A DNA stretch of 64,000 nt from Pseudomonas sp. DG56-2 (GTDB lineage Bacteria > Pseudomonadota > Gammaproteobacteria > Pseudomonadales > Pseudomonadaceae), in contig NZ_CP032311.1 of NCBI RefSeq assembly GCF_004803755.1, forward strand, positions 5,172,001 through 5,236,000, written 5' to 3'. Both the position numbers and the translations under genes were made by a program. The notes below the pieces were generated by a model that made no database searches, had not been told where the DNA came from, and saw only the letters and a program-made list of their open reading frames with translations. Each line of letters begins with the position of its first letter. Position 1 is the first letter of the stretch. Shown one piece after another: positions 1 through 8,581 of the stretch.

Positions 1-289
1 GGCCACATACCTGGAAGACCTTATCAAAGCTGCGAAATTACGAGGGTGGTTTGTAACCGTTTTGTGGGAAGGCTTCTGCGGCATTTTCATTTTTAACACG
101 CTGCTTATCGACGTGCTTGAGCGCTGGAAACTGAATCCACCACCAGATTTAACCTACCCCGCCATCGTCGAATGGTCCAAACCCCTACCCCCCGAACAAT
201 GGGCCAAGCGTTCTCCTGAGCTGGAAGCAGCCATTGCCCAGCGTGAGGCCGAACTGTTCGCGCAAACGCAACACATGGACCAAACATGA
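1..289 (+). CDS. Tandem-array membrane protein, copy 0 (5' truncated by window)
   Basis: Only the last 95 or so codons are present; the reading frame is open from base 2. The visible part carries a hydrophobic segment (FCGIFIFNTLLIDVL), then the constant tail with the motifs EWSKPLPPEQWAKRSPELEA and TQHMDQT. It corresponds to the C-terminal version also found in copy 2 (1209-2156), with only a few base differences. The stop codon overlaps the start of the next copy by four bases. Function is unknown; see the complete copies for the family description. Confidence 0.9.
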   Translation, partial: ATYLEDLIKAAKLRGWFVTVLWEGFCGIFIFNTLLIDVLERWKLNPPPDLTYPAIVEWSKPLPPEQWAKRSPELEAAIAQREAELFAQTQHMDQT

Positions 290-1212
290 GTACACCACCC
301 GCAGGCACCACAAAAAAACGGCTGTTTTCACGTAACGACTATTTGGCGCCATTGCCCATCCCTACCGGGAGAAAACCTTCCGATGTGCTCAACACCATAT
401 GGCGCAAGAACGACGTGTTTCTCGATATTGGTAATTACAGTATCGGCTCTGCCGTGATGATTATTTGGCCGATGGTGATGCTGTTTGCACTAATGTACTA
501 CATCACTCCTGACCCGATAATGATGTGGGGCGCAATTATCATCGTAGGCATTCCTATCTTTTATGTAATTCTGGGTTTATTCCGCGTAGTACCTTTACCC
601 GTACGTTTCAATCGGCAGCGCCGTGAGGTATGCGTACCGCAAGCGGATGGTGGGTACTGGATTGTCCCTTGGGAAAGCGTGACGGCAGCAGCCACGCAAC
701 ATTCGTCAGTAAGCCAGGGTGGTAGAGCAACGATGGGGATGTTGTTCATTGGCTTCGAGAACCCAGATCCGCACGCCAAGGACGATAACAAACATTACTC
801 GCTGGGCTTTGGCTGTGGCGGTGGCACCACCGCGATGGCGCTATGGGAGTGCATGCGCAGTTACATGGAGATTGGGCCCGACGCAGCGCCAGAGGCGGTT
901 GCGCTTAACTTAGGGGGAACCCTGCGCGACTACATCGACTACATGCGCGATAAAGCTAAAACCCGCGGCTGGCTTCTGACAATACTGTGGGAAGGTGTAT
1001 TTGGTGTGTTTATTTTCAATGCCCCATTGGCTGGCTACCTGCAGTGGAAAAAGCTGAACCCGCCTCCAAGCCTGGACTACCCCGCCATTATCGAATGGTC
1101 CAAACCACTCCCCCCCGAACAATGGGCCAAGCGTTCGCCTGAATTGGAAGCCGCCATCACCCAGCGAGAGGTCGAACTGCTCGCGCAAACGCAACACACG
1201 GAACAAACATGA
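286..1212 (+). CDS. Tandem-array membrane protein, copy 1 (DUF6708-like)
   Basis: 308 residues. A proline-rich N-terminus (MSTPPAG, then LAPLPIPTG) precedes two hydrophobic helices at about residues 55-73 and 79-98. A basic motif, VRFNRQRREV, follows at 106-115 with VPWESV at 128-132, then a glycine-rich stretch near 174-182. A third hydrophobic segment lies at about 228-249, followed by a charged C-terminal tail. The layout suggests an inner-membrane protein with a cytoplasmic domain between the second and third helices. The FNRQRREV/VPW pattern reminds me of DUF6708 proteins, which I recall near type VI secretion effectors; this is recollection, not a search result. N-terminal variable segment type a (YYITPDP), C-terminal type A (GGTLRDYIDYMRD). 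Start is the ATG overlapping the previous stop. Confidence 0.85.
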   Translation: MSTPPAGTTKKRLFSRNDYLAPLPIPTGRKPSDVLNTIWRKNDVFLDIGNYSIGSAVMIIWPMVMLFALMYYITPDPIMMWGAIIIVGIPIFYVILGLFRVVPLPVRFNRQRREVCVPQADGGYWIVPWESVTAAATQHSSVSQGGRATMGMLFIGFENPDPHAKDDNKHYSLGFGCGGGTTAMALWECMRSYMEIGPDAAPEAVALNLGGTLRDYIDYMRDKAKTRGWLLTILWEGVFGVFIFNAPLAGYLQWKKLNPPPSLDYPAIIEWSKPLPPEQWAKRSPELEAAITQREVELLAQTQHTEQT

Positions 1213-2156
1213 GTACGCCACCCGCAGGCAGCACTAAAAAACGGCTGTTTTCGCGTAACGACTATTTGGCGCCATTACCCATTCCCACCGGGAGAAAACC
1301 TTCCGATGTGCTCAACACCATATGGCGCAAGAACGACGTGTTTCTCGACATTGGTAATTACAGTATCGGTTCGGCGGTGATGGTGCTTTGGCCAATGGTA
1401 ATGCTGTTCGCATTCATGGGATACCTGTTCAGGCATGATCAGGACGATATGCACATATTTGCGATCATGGTTACTTTTATCATCGGAATTCCTACCCTAG
1501 TTCTGATTCAAGGTCTTTTCCGAGAAGTACCTTTACCCGTGCGCTTCAATCGACAGCGTCGTGAAGTATGCGTACCGCAAGCAGATGGCGAGTACTGGAT
1601 TGTCCCCTGGGAAAGCGTGACGGCAGCAGCCACGCAACATTCGTCAGTTAGCCAAGGTGGCAGAGCAACGATGGGAATGTTGTTCATTGGCTTCGAGAAC
1701 CCAGATCCGCACGCCAAGGAGGATAACAAGCATTACTCGCTGGGCTTTGGCTGTGGCGGAGGTACTACGGCGATGGCCCTATGGGAGTGCATGCGCAGCT
1801 ACATGGAGATTGGACCGGAAGCGGTTGAGGATCAGACCGCACGTTTCGACAGATCCAAGGGAATATGGGCCACATACCTGGAAGACCTTATCAAGGCTGC
1901 GAAATTACGAGGGTGGTTTGTAACCGTTTTGTGGGAAGGCTTCTGCGGCATTTTCATTTTTAACACGCTGCTTATCGACGTGCTTGAGCGCTGGAAACTG
2001 AATCCACCACCAGATTTAACCTACCCCGCCATCATCGAATGGTCCAAACCCCTGCCTCCAGAACAATGGGCCAAGCGTTCGCCTGAGCTCGAAGCTGCCA
2101 TCGCCCAGCGTGAGGCCGAATTGCTCGCGCAAACGCAACACATGGACCAAACATGA
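1209..2156 (+). CDS. Tandem-array membrane protein, copy 2 (DUF6708-like)
   Basis: 315 residues, the longest copy. It has the same constant N-terminus, basic FNRQRREV motif and C-terminal tail as its neighbours. The first helix pair is variable type b, with the loop YLFRHDQDDMHIF between the helices. The C-terminal variable segment is type B (DRSKGIWATYLEDLIKAAK, then WEGFCGIFIFN). It ends TQHMDQT, as copy 0 does, rather than TQHTEQT. Translational coupling by ATGA overlap at both ends suggests it is never made alone. Function unknown; same caveats as copy 1. Confidence 0.85.
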   Translation: MSTPPAGSTKKRLFSRNDYLAPLPIPTGRKPSDVLNTIWRKNDVFLDIGNYSIGSAVMVLWPMVMLFAFMGYLFRHDQDDMHIFAIMVTFIIGIPTLVLIQGLFREVPLPVRFNRQRREVCVPQADGEYWIVPWESVTAAATQHSSVSQGGRATMGMLFIGFENPDPHAKEDNKHYSLGFGCGGGTTAMALWECMRSYMEIGPEAVEDQTARFDRSKGIWATYLEDLIKAAKLRGWFVTVLWEGFCGIFIFNTLLIDVLERWKLNPPPDLTYPAIIEWSKPLPPEQWAKRSPELEAAIAQREAELLAQTQHMDQT

Positions 2157-3070
2157 GTACACCACCCGCAGGCACCACAAAGAAAAGGTTGTTCTCGCGT
2201 AACGACTACTTGGCGCCATTACCCATCCCTACAGGGATAAAACCCTCCGATGTGCTCAACACCATATGGCGCAAGAACGGCGTGTTTCTCGATATTGGTA
2301 ATTACAGTATCGGCTCTGCGGTGATGATTATTTGGCCGACGGCCATACAATTTTCGGTTATTTATTACATCACGTCCAACCTTCTAATACTGGGAGTCGG
2401 ACTAATAATCGTGGGCATTCCTATCTTTTATGTAATCCTGGGTTTATTCCGCGAAGTACCTTTACCCGTACGTTTCAATCGGCAGCGCCGTGAAGTATGC
2501 ATACCGCAAGCAGATGGCGAGTACTGGATTGTCCCCTGGGAAAGTGTGACGGCAGCAGCAACGCAACATTCGTCAGTTAGCCAAGCCGGCAGAGCAACGA
2601 TGGGCATGTTGTTCATTGGCTTCGATAACCCAGATCCGCACGCCAAGGAGGATAACAAGCATTACTCGCTGGGCTTTAACTGTGGCGGTGGCACCACCGC
2701 GATGGCGCTGTGGGAGTGCATGCGCAGTTATATGGAGATTGGACCGGACGCAGTCCCAGATAGCCGGGTAGGCGTCGCACCCTACGAAGAAACGCAAATC
2801 GGCTCAATCATTACCGACCTTTGTAAGGGGAACTTGCTTGGCGTTTTCTGGGGTTTGTTCTGCATTACGATTCTGGGGACTTATCTTGCGGAAAAACTGC
2901 AGAACTTGAAGTTGTCTCATCCGCCGAGTTTGACCTACCCCGCCATCATCGAATGGTCCAAACCCCTACCGCCCGAACAATGGGCCAAGCGTTCTCCTGA
3001 GCTGGAAGCTGCCATCGCCCAGCGTGAAGCCGAACTGCTCGCGCAGACGCAACACACGGAACAAACATGA
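2153..3070 (+). CDS. Tandem-array membrane protein, copy 3 (DUF6708-like)
   Basis: 305 residues. The first helix pair is a diverged form of type a (YYITSNLLILGVGLIIVG), keeping the second-helix sequence IPIFYVILGLF of copies 1 and 6. The C-terminal variable segment is type C (VPDSRVGVAPYEETQIG, then LFCITILGTYLAEKLQNLK). Small differences from other copies include GIKPSD near residue 28 and KNGVF in place of KNDVF. It is flanked by ATGA overlaps. The combination a'-C occurs only here, which supports recombination between copies rather than simple duplication. Confidence 0.85.
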   Translation: MSTPPAGTTKKRLFSRNDYLAPLPIPTGIKPSDVLNTIWRKNGVFLDIGNYSIGSAVMIIWPTAIQFSVIYYITSNLLILGVGLIIVGIPIFYVILGLFREVPLPVRFNRQRREVCIPQADGEYWIVPWESVTAAATQHSSVSQAGRATMGMLFIGFDNPDPHAKEDNKHYSLGFNCGGGTTAMALWECMRSYMEIGPDAVPDSRVGVAPYEETQIGSIITDLCKGNLLGVFWGLFCITILGTYLAEKLQNLKLSHPPSLTYPAIIEWSKPLPPEQWAKRSPELEAAIAQREAELLAQTQHTEQT

Positions 3071-3999
3071 GTACACCACCCGCAGGCACCACTAAAAAAC
3101 GGCTGTTTTCGCGTAATGACTACTTGGCGCCATTGCCCATCCCTACCGGGATAAAACCCTCCGATGTGCTTAACACCATATGGCGCAAGAACGACGTGTT
3201 TCTCGATATTGGTAATTACAGTATCGGTTCGGCGGTGATGATGCTTTGGTCAATGGCAATACTGTTTGCATTCATGGGATATCTGTTCAGGCATGATCAG
3301 GACGATATGCACATATTTGCGATCATGGTCACTTTTATCATCGGAATTCCTACCTTACTTCTGATTCAAGGTCTTTTCCGAGAAGTACCTTTACCCGTGC
3401 GCTTCAATCGACAGCGCCGTGAAGTATGCATACCGCAAGCAGATGGCGAGTACTGGATTGTCCCCTGGGAAAGCGTGACGGCAGCAGCCACACAACATTC
3501 GTCGGTAAGCCAAGCTGGCAGAGCAACGATGGGCATGTTGTTCATTGGCTTCGAGAACCCAGATCCACACGCCAAGGAGGATAACAAGCATTACTCGCTG
3601 GGCTTTAACTGTGGCGGAGGCACCACCGCGATGGCGCTGTGGGAGTGCATGCGCAGTTACATGGAAATAGGACCGGACGCAGTCCCAGATAGCCGGGTAG
3701 GCGTCGCACCCTACGAAGAAACGCAAATCGGCTCGATCATTACCGACCTTTGTAAGGGGAACTTGCTTAGTGTTTTCTGGGGCTTGTTCTGCATTACGAT
3801 TCTGGGGACTTATCTCGCGGAAAAACTGCAGAACTTGAAGCTGTCCCATCCGCCGAGTTTGACCTACCCCGCCATCATTGAATGGTCCAAACCACTGCCT
3901 CCAGAACAATGGGCCAAGCGTTCGCCTGAGCTCGAAGCTGCCATCGCCCAGCGTGAGTCCGAATTGCTCGCGCAGACGCAACACACGGAACAAACATGA
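3067..3999 (+). CDS. Tandem-array membrane protein, copy 4 (DUF6708-like)
   Basis: 310 residues. The N-terminal helix pair is type b (FMGYLFRHDQDDMHIF). The C-terminal segment is type C and nearly identical to that of copy 3, with LLSVFWG where copy 3 has LLGVFWG. The start shares GIKPSD with copy 3. So this copy matches copy 3 at both ends but copies 2 and 5 in the first transmembrane module: it is a direct visible mosaic. It is coupled to its neighbours by ATGA overlaps. Predicted inner-membrane location; function unknown. Confidence 0.85.
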   Translation: MSTPPAGTTKKRLFSRNDYLAPLPIPTGIKPSDVLNTIWRKNDVFLDIGNYSIGSAVMMLWSMAILFAFMGYLFRHDQDDMHIFAIMVTFIIGIPTLLLIQGLFREVPLPVRFNRQRREVCIPQADGEYWIVPWESVTAAATQHSSVSQAGRATMGMLFIGFENPDPHAKEDNKHYSLGFNCGGGTTAMALWECMRSYMEIGPDAVPDSRVGVAPYEETQIGSIITDLCKGNLLSVFWGLFCITILGTYLAEKLQNLKLSHPPSLTYPAIIEWSKPLPPEQWAKRSPELEAAIAQRESELLAQTQHTEQT

Positions 4000-4937
4000 G
4001 TACGCCACCCGCAGGCACCACTAAAAAACGGCTATTTTCGCGCAACGACTACTTGGCGCCATTGCCAATTCCCACCGGGAGAAAACCTTCCGATGTGCTC
4101 AACACCATATGGCGCAAGAACGACGTATTTCTCGATATTGGTAATTACAGTATCGGGTCGGCGGTGATGGTGCTTTGGCCAATGGTAATGCTGTTCGCAT
4201 TCATGGGATATCTGTTCAGGCATGATCAGGACGATATGCACATATTTGCGATCATGGTCGCTTTTATCATCGGAACTCCTACCTTACTTCTGATTCAGGG
4301 TCTTTTCCGCGAAGTACCTTTACCCGTACGTTTCAATCGACAGCGCCGTGAAGTATGCGTACCGCAAGCAGATGGCGAGTACTGGATTGTCCCTTGGGAA
4401 AGCGTGACGGCAGCAGCCACGCAGCATTCGTCGGTAAGCCAAGGTGGCAGAGCAACGATGGGCATGTTGTTCATTGGCTTCGAGAACCCAGATCCGCACG
4501 CCAAGGAAGATAACAAGCATTACTCGCTGGGCTTTGGCTGTGGCGGAGGCACCACCGCGATGGCGCTATGGGAGTGCATGCGCAGTTACATGGAGATTGG
4601 GCCCGACGCAGCGCCAGAGGCTGTTCCGCTTAACTTAGGTGGGACCCTGCGCGACTACATCGACTACATGCGCGATAAAGCTAAAACCCGCGGCTGGCTT
4701 CTGACGATACTGTGGGAAGGTATATTTGGCGTGTTTATTTTCAATGCCCCATTGGCTGGCTACCTGCAGTGGAAAAAGTTGAATCCGCCTCCAAGCCTGG
4801 ACTACCCCGCCATTATCGAATGGTCCAAACCCCTGCCGCCCGAACAATGGGCCAAGCGTTCTCCCGAGTTGGAAGCTGCCATCGCCCAGCGTGAGGCCGA
4901 ATTGCTCGCGCAGACGCAACACACGGAACAAACATGA
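3996..4937 (+). CDS. Tandem-array membrane protein, copy 5 (DUF6708-like)
   Basis: 313 residues. The N-terminal helix pair is type b, with the variant IMVAFIIGTPTLL. The C-terminal segment is type A (LGGTLRDYIDYMRDKAKTRG), shared with copy 1. The region around codons 100-198 is nearly the same in nucleotide sequence as the other copies. The b-A combination is unique in the visible array. Start and stop overlap adjacent copies in ATGA. Function unknown; family features as in copy 1. Confidence 0.85.
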   Translation: MSTPPAGTTKKRLFSRNDYLAPLPIPTGRKPSDVLNTIWRKNDVFLDIGNYSIGSAVMVLWPMVMLFAFMGYLFRHDQDDMHIFAIMVAFIIGTPTLLLIQGLFREVPLPVRFNRQRREVCVPQADGEYWIVPWESVTAAATQHSSVSQGGRATMGMLFIGFENPDPHAKEDNKHYSLGFGCGGGTTAMALWECMRSYMEIGPDAAPEAVPLNLGGTLRDYIDYMRDKAKTRGWLLTILWEGIFGVFIFNAPLAGYLQWKKLNPPPSLDYPAIIEWSKPLPPEQWAKRSPELEAAIAQREAELLAQTQHTEQT

Positions 4938-5830
4938 GTACACCACCCGCAGGCACTACTAAAAAGCGGCTGTTCTCGCGTAACGATTACTTGGCGCCTT
5001 TGCCCATCCCTACCGGCGAAAATCCCGCAGATGTACTCAATACGATATGGCGCAAGAACGACGTGTTTGTCGACATTGGTATTTACAGTATCGGTTCGGC
5101 GGTGATGGTTATTTGGCCGATGGTGATACTGTTTGCACTGATGTACTACATCACTCCTGACCCGATAATGATGTGGGGCGCAACTATCATCGTAGGCATT
5201 CCTATCTTTTATGTAATCCTAGGCTTATTCCGCGAAGTCCCTTTACCCGTACGTTTCAATCGACAGCGCCGTGAAGTATGCGTACCCCAAGCAGATGGCG
5301 AGTACTGGATTGTCCCCTGGGAAAGCGTGACCGCAGCAGCCACGCAACATTCGTCAGTAAGCCAAGGTGGCAGAGCAACGATGGGCATGTTGTTCATTGG
5401 CTTCGAGAACCCAGATCCGCTCGCCAAGGACGATAACAAACATTACTCGCTGGGCTTTGGCTGTGGCGGTGGCACCACCGCGATGGCGCTGTGGGAGTGC
5501 ATGCGCAGTTACATGGAGATAGGACCGGACGCAGTCCCAGATAGCCGGGTAGGCGTCGCACCCTACGAAGAAACGCAAATCGGCTCGATTATTACCGACC
5601 TTTGTAAGGGGAACTTGCTTGGTGTTTTCTGGGGCTTGTTCTGCATTACGATTCTGGGGACTTATCTTGCGGAAAAACTGCAGAACCTGAAGCTGTCTCA
5701 TCCGCCGAGTTTAACCAACCCCGCCATCATTGAATGGTCCAAACCACTGCCTCCCGAACAATGGGCCAAGCGTTCGCCTGAGCTCGAAGCTGCCATCGCC
5801 CAGCGTGAGGCGCAATTGCTTTCAACCTGA
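4934..5830 (+). CDS. Tandem-array membrane protein, copy 6 (last, shortened tail)
   Basis: 298 residues, last of the array. The first helix pair is type a (YYITPDPIMMWG); the C-terminal segment is type C. It has private differences near the start (TGENPADV and DVFVDIGIYS instead of TGRKPSDV and DVFLDIGNYS) and NPAI for YPAI near the end. The tail is truncated: it ends REAQLLST and lacks the AQTQH(T/M)(E/D)QT residues of all other copies, because there is no next gene to overlap. This looks like the original 3' end of the operon, followed by a hairpin. Confidence 0.85.
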   Translation: MSTPPAGTTKKRLFSRNDYLAPLPIPTGENPADVLNTIWRKNDVFVDIGIYSIGSAVMVIWPMVILFALMYYITPDPIMMWGATIIVGIPIFYVILGLFREVPLPVRFNRQRREVCVPQADGEYWIVPWESVTAAATQHSSVSQGGRATMGMLFIGFENPDPLAKDDNKHYSLGFGCGGGTTAMALWECMRSYMEIGPDAVPDSRVGVAPYEETQIGSIITDLCKGNLLGVFWGLFCITILGTYLAEKLQNLKLSHPPSLTNPAIIEWSKPLPPEQWAKRSPELEAAIAQREAQLLST

Positions 5831-5890
5831 GTGGGAACCGGCGTCCGCCCTGGAGGACTGCTAGGCAGCTCCATCGCCGGCAAGGCCTAC

Positions 5891-5925
5891 TTCTACTCAA
5901 GTCAGGTGCGACAACCTGAGTAGAA
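5891..5925. terminator. Hairpin between the tandem array and speA (convergent)
   Basis: An inverted repeat with perfect 9-bp outer arms (TTCTACTCA and TGAGTAGAA), inner AGGT/ACCT pairing and a small bulge lies between the convergent ends of the array and speA. There is no strong T-run on either side, so termination activity is only plausible. Its position fits a shared bidirectional terminator. Confidence 0.4.
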
Positions 5926-5947
5926 GCGAGCTTGCGCCGCGATTGCG

Positions 5948-7861
5948 TCAGCTGGACAGGTACGAAGAACGGGTCAAGCCAAGGCGCAGCGCATCCAGGA
6001 ACTGGGTGCGTTCACGCGCTGTGATCTTGGCGCTGGCGCACTTGTCGCGGTAGTGAGTCATCAACTCCTCCGGCGACAGGTGCACGTAACGCAGCATGTC
6101 TTCGATGGTGTCGTGGGTCTCGATACCGGCGTGGTACACACTGCCGTTCGGGTTTTGGTAGATGTTCACCGAGTCGGTGTCACCAAACAGGTTGTGCATG
6201 TCGCCGAGAATTTCCTGGTAGGCACCGACCAGGAAGATACCCAGCAGATAATCCTCACCTTCGTTGATGCCGTGTACCGGCATGCTGGTCTCGATGCTCT
6301 GCTCGTCGACGTACTGGTTGATCTTGCCATCGGAGTCGCAGGTCAGGTCTTGCAGCACGGCGCGGCGCATCGGCTCTTCATCGAGGCGGTGCAGCGGCAG
6401 AATCGGCAGTACCTGGCCGATGGCCCAGGTGTCGGGCAAGCTCTGGAAGACCGAGAAGTTGCAGATGTACTTGTCGGCAAGCTTGTCGTTGAGTTCGTCG
6501 AGCACCTGACGGTGCGAACGCTGACGGGCCTTGAGCGAGTTGTGCAGGCGACGGCAGACGGCAAAGTAGCACTGCTCGGCCAACGCTTTCTCGGCCAGGG
6601 TGATCTTGCCGTCGGCATACTGCGCTGCCACATCACTCATGTAGTGCGTGGCGCGCCAGTACGTTTCGGTGACCATCTCGATATCGGTCGGGCCCAACAG
6701 ATCGGCCAGCGACTGAACCGTTTCGGGCAGGCTCTCCTTGTTTTCGATTACGGGCACTTCGTCGTTGTGCTTCTCGACATCGGTAACCTGCACCACCAGC
6801 ACGGCGTGGTGCGCCGTCAGCGAGCGACCGCTCTCAGAAAAAATGTGCGGATGCGGCAAGCCTTGGGCATCGCAGAACTCCTTGAGCATGCCGACCACGA
6901 CACCGGCGTAATCGTCCATGTCGTAGTTGATCGAGCTGGCATTGCGCGAATGGGTACCGTCGTAGTCGACACCCAGGCCGCCACCAACGTCAATGTGGTC
7001 GACAGGCAGGTTCAGGGCACGCAATTCGCCGTAATAACGAATAGCTTCCTTGAAGCCGTGCTGGTAGTCGGCAAGGTTGGCGATTTGCGAACCCATATGG
7101 AAGTGCAGCAAACGGATGCCCTGGTCCAGGCCCGCGTCACGGAAGCGCTGCACCACCGAGATCAGTTGCGCAGCCGACAGGCCGAACTTGGACTTTTCAC
7201 CACCGGTATCGGCCCACTTGCTCGATGCCAGCGACGACAGGCGCACACGCAGACCAACCTGCGGCTTGACCTTGAGGTCGGCCGCTTCTTCGATGACCAG
7301 CGCCACTTCCGATTCTTTTTCGATGACGATGAACACGTTATGGCCAAGCTTCTGGCCCATCAGCGCCAGGCGAATGAACTCACGGTCCTTGTAACCGTTG
7401 CAGACGATGGTGCCGCCTTTGGGTGCCAGGGCCAGAACGGCCAACAGCTCAGGCTTGGAACCCGCCTCCAGCCCGATGGAGACGTTCTGCGTGGCGATGA
7501 TGTTTTCCACCACCGCTTCCTGCTGGTTGACCTTGATCGGGTACAGCGCGGTGTACTGGCTCTGGTATTCCAGGCGCGCGATATTGGCGTCAAAGGCACC
7601 GGTCAGCTGGCGCACGCGGTCTTGCAGGATGTCCGGGAAGCGGACCAATAGCGGCAGCGACAAACCGCTCTTGCGCAGGTCGTCGACCTGTTCGAACAAG
7701 TCGATCGGCGCGCTGCCAGGCCCGTTGGGGCGGACTTCGACGCGCCCGGCCTCGTTGATTGCGAAGTAACCGGCCCCCCAATGGCGAATTCCATAAACAC
7801 TGCGGCTGTCCGCAACTGTCCATTGGCTGCCATCGTCTTTGCGTGTGCGTCGTACGGACAT
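5948..7861 (-). CDS. speA: Biosynthetic arginine decarboxylase SpeA
   Basis: 637 residues, the usual length for bacterial SpeA. This PLP enzyme converts arginine to agmatine plus CO2, the first step of the agmatine route to putrescine; family members need Mg2+. The PLP-lysine region YPIKVNQQ lies near residue 115. The barrel motifs [14 protein letters not shown] and [14 protein letters not shown], typical of fold-III decarboxylases, follow. The start ATG is preceded by GGGGACTTCA, a reasonable ribosome binding site. It is transcribed towards the tandem array and is followed by a hairpin. Upstream on the same strand lies the SUI1-like gene, an order I recall from P. aeruginosa (PA4839-PA4840). 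Confidence 0.97.
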   Translation of the reverse strand: MSVRRTRKDDGSQWTVADSRSVYGIRHWGAGYFAINEAGRVEVRPNGPGSAPIDLFEQVDDLRKSGLSLPLLVRFPDILQDRVRQLTGAFDANIARLEYQSQYTALYPIKVNQQEAVVENIIATQNVSIGLEAGSKPELLAVLALAPKGGTIVCNGYKDREFIRLALMGQKLGHNVFIVIEKESEVALVIEEAADLKVKPQVGLRVRLSSLASSKWADTGGEKSKFGLSAAQLISVVQRFRDAGLDQGIRLLHFHMGSQIANLADYQHGFKEAIRYYGELRALNLPVDHIDVGGGLGVDYDGTHSRNASSINYDMDDYAGVVVGMLKEFCDAQGLPHPHIFSESGRSLTAHHAVLVVQVTDVEKHNDEVPVIENKESLPETVQSLADLLGPTDIEMVTETYWRATHYMSDVAAQYADGKITLAEKALAEQCYFAVCRRLHNSLKARQRSHRQVLDELNDKLADKYICNFSVFQSLPDTWAIGQVLPILPLHRLDEEPMRRAVLQDLTCDSDGKINQYVDEQSIETSMPVHGINEGEDYLLGIFLVGAYQEILGDMHNLFGDTDSVNIYQNPNGSVYHAGIETHDTIEDMLRYVHLSPEELMTHYRDKCASAKITARERTQFLDALRLGLTRSSYLSS

Positions 7862-8014
7862 TGAAGTCCCCTATATAAAAAGTCGGATAACACCGGCCCG
7901 CGGACGGCGGGCGCAGTGTAAAACCTGGAAATGACGATTTTCCGTGTTCAGGGATAGACCCTTCCTACGGGAACGAGTTTAGAAAGCAAACTGCAAAAAA
8001 TCGCGATGCGCTGT

Positions 8015-8386
8015 TCAGCCGCCGGACTTCTTCGCTTTAAAGCCCTGCTTGATCAGCTCTGCCAATAACAGCTCGACGTGATCGCCCTGAATTTCGATGA
8101 CCCCGTCTTTCAACGCGCCGCCGGTTCCGCAACGACGCTTGAGCGTGGTTGCCAGGTCCTTGAGCTGTTCCAGGGGCAGCGGTACACCGCTGATGGTCGT
8201 CACCGTCTTGCCGCCACGGCCCTTGCTTTCGCGGCGCACGCGAGCAATGCCATCGCCTTCGGGGATGAGCGTCTGTTTGCAGATGCAGGCATCTATGGGT
8301 TTGCTGCAGTCCGGACAATGCCGACCTGCATCAGTGGAGAACACCAGGCCACCAAGGGCGGCGAATGATGCGGCTTTTTTGGCCAC
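8015..8386 (-). CDS. SUI1/eIF1-like translation factor (YciH family)
   Basis: 123 residues with a GTG start (VAKKAASFAAL), chosen because GAGG sits just upstream and the longer frame has no sensible N-terminus. A short N-terminal part carries two cysteine pairs (CPDC, CIC), possibly a metal site. A SUI1 domain follows, with the basic SKGRGGKTVTTISG stretch and the CGTGGALKDG motif (about residues 56-120). Family members resemble eukaryotic eIF1 and affect start-codon fidelity in vitro; the cellular role in bacteria is unclear. It lies upstream of speA, separated by about 150 bp, so co-transcription is possible but not required. Confidence 0.9.
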   Translation of the reverse strand: MAKKAASFAALGGLVFSTDAGRHCPDCSKPIDACICKQTLIPEGDGIARVRRESKGRGGKTVTTISGVPLPLEQLKDLATTLKRRCGTGGALKDGVIEIQGDHVELLLAELIKQGFKAKKSGG

Positions 8387-8476
8387 TTTTGATCCTCGTA
8401 CGGTGAGGACAAAAACTGGTCGATGCCCTGGGCGGGGTATCGACCGCGAAGCCCCACTCTGGCAGGGGCAGCGCAA

Positions 8477-8499
8477 CTGCCGCACACAGAGTGCGGCAG
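8477..8499. other. GC-rich hairpin between Nudix and SUI1 genes
   Basis: Perfect 9-bp arms (CTGCCGCAC and GTGCGGCAG) around a 5-base loop lie in the 195-bp gap upstream of the SUI1-like gene. No T-run follows on either strand, so it is not a classic intrinsic terminator. It could be a transcript-stabilising element or a protein site. Confidence 0.4.
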
Positions 8500-8581
8500 C
8501 CTTGAAAGGCCGCGCAGTGTAACGATAAATGCAGCGAATGCTAAGTACAAAACTGCGCCATTTTGCACGCTATTAGCGACT

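Larger units (their letters stand above)
1..5830 (+). repeat. Tandem array of paralogous membrane-protein genes
   Basis: One partial and six complete copies of a roughly 0.93-kb gene lie head to tail. Each copy's stop overlaps the next copy's start in an ATGA, so the units are probably translated as one coupled polycistron. Long blocks, such as the first 50 codons and the segment around codons 100-198, are almost identical between copies. Two internal segments vary between a few discrete versions. No other gene is interspersed. The array runs off the left edge of the window, so its first member and any founding gene are not visible. Base composition is visibly less GC-rich than the adjoining speA region, which suggests acquisition by transfer. 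Confidence 0.95.

Noticed and set aside
6053..7651. A 532-codon open frame on the plus strand opposite speA.
   Set aside because: It is the antisense shadow of the well-supported speA gene in a GC-rich genome and has no recognisable protein features.
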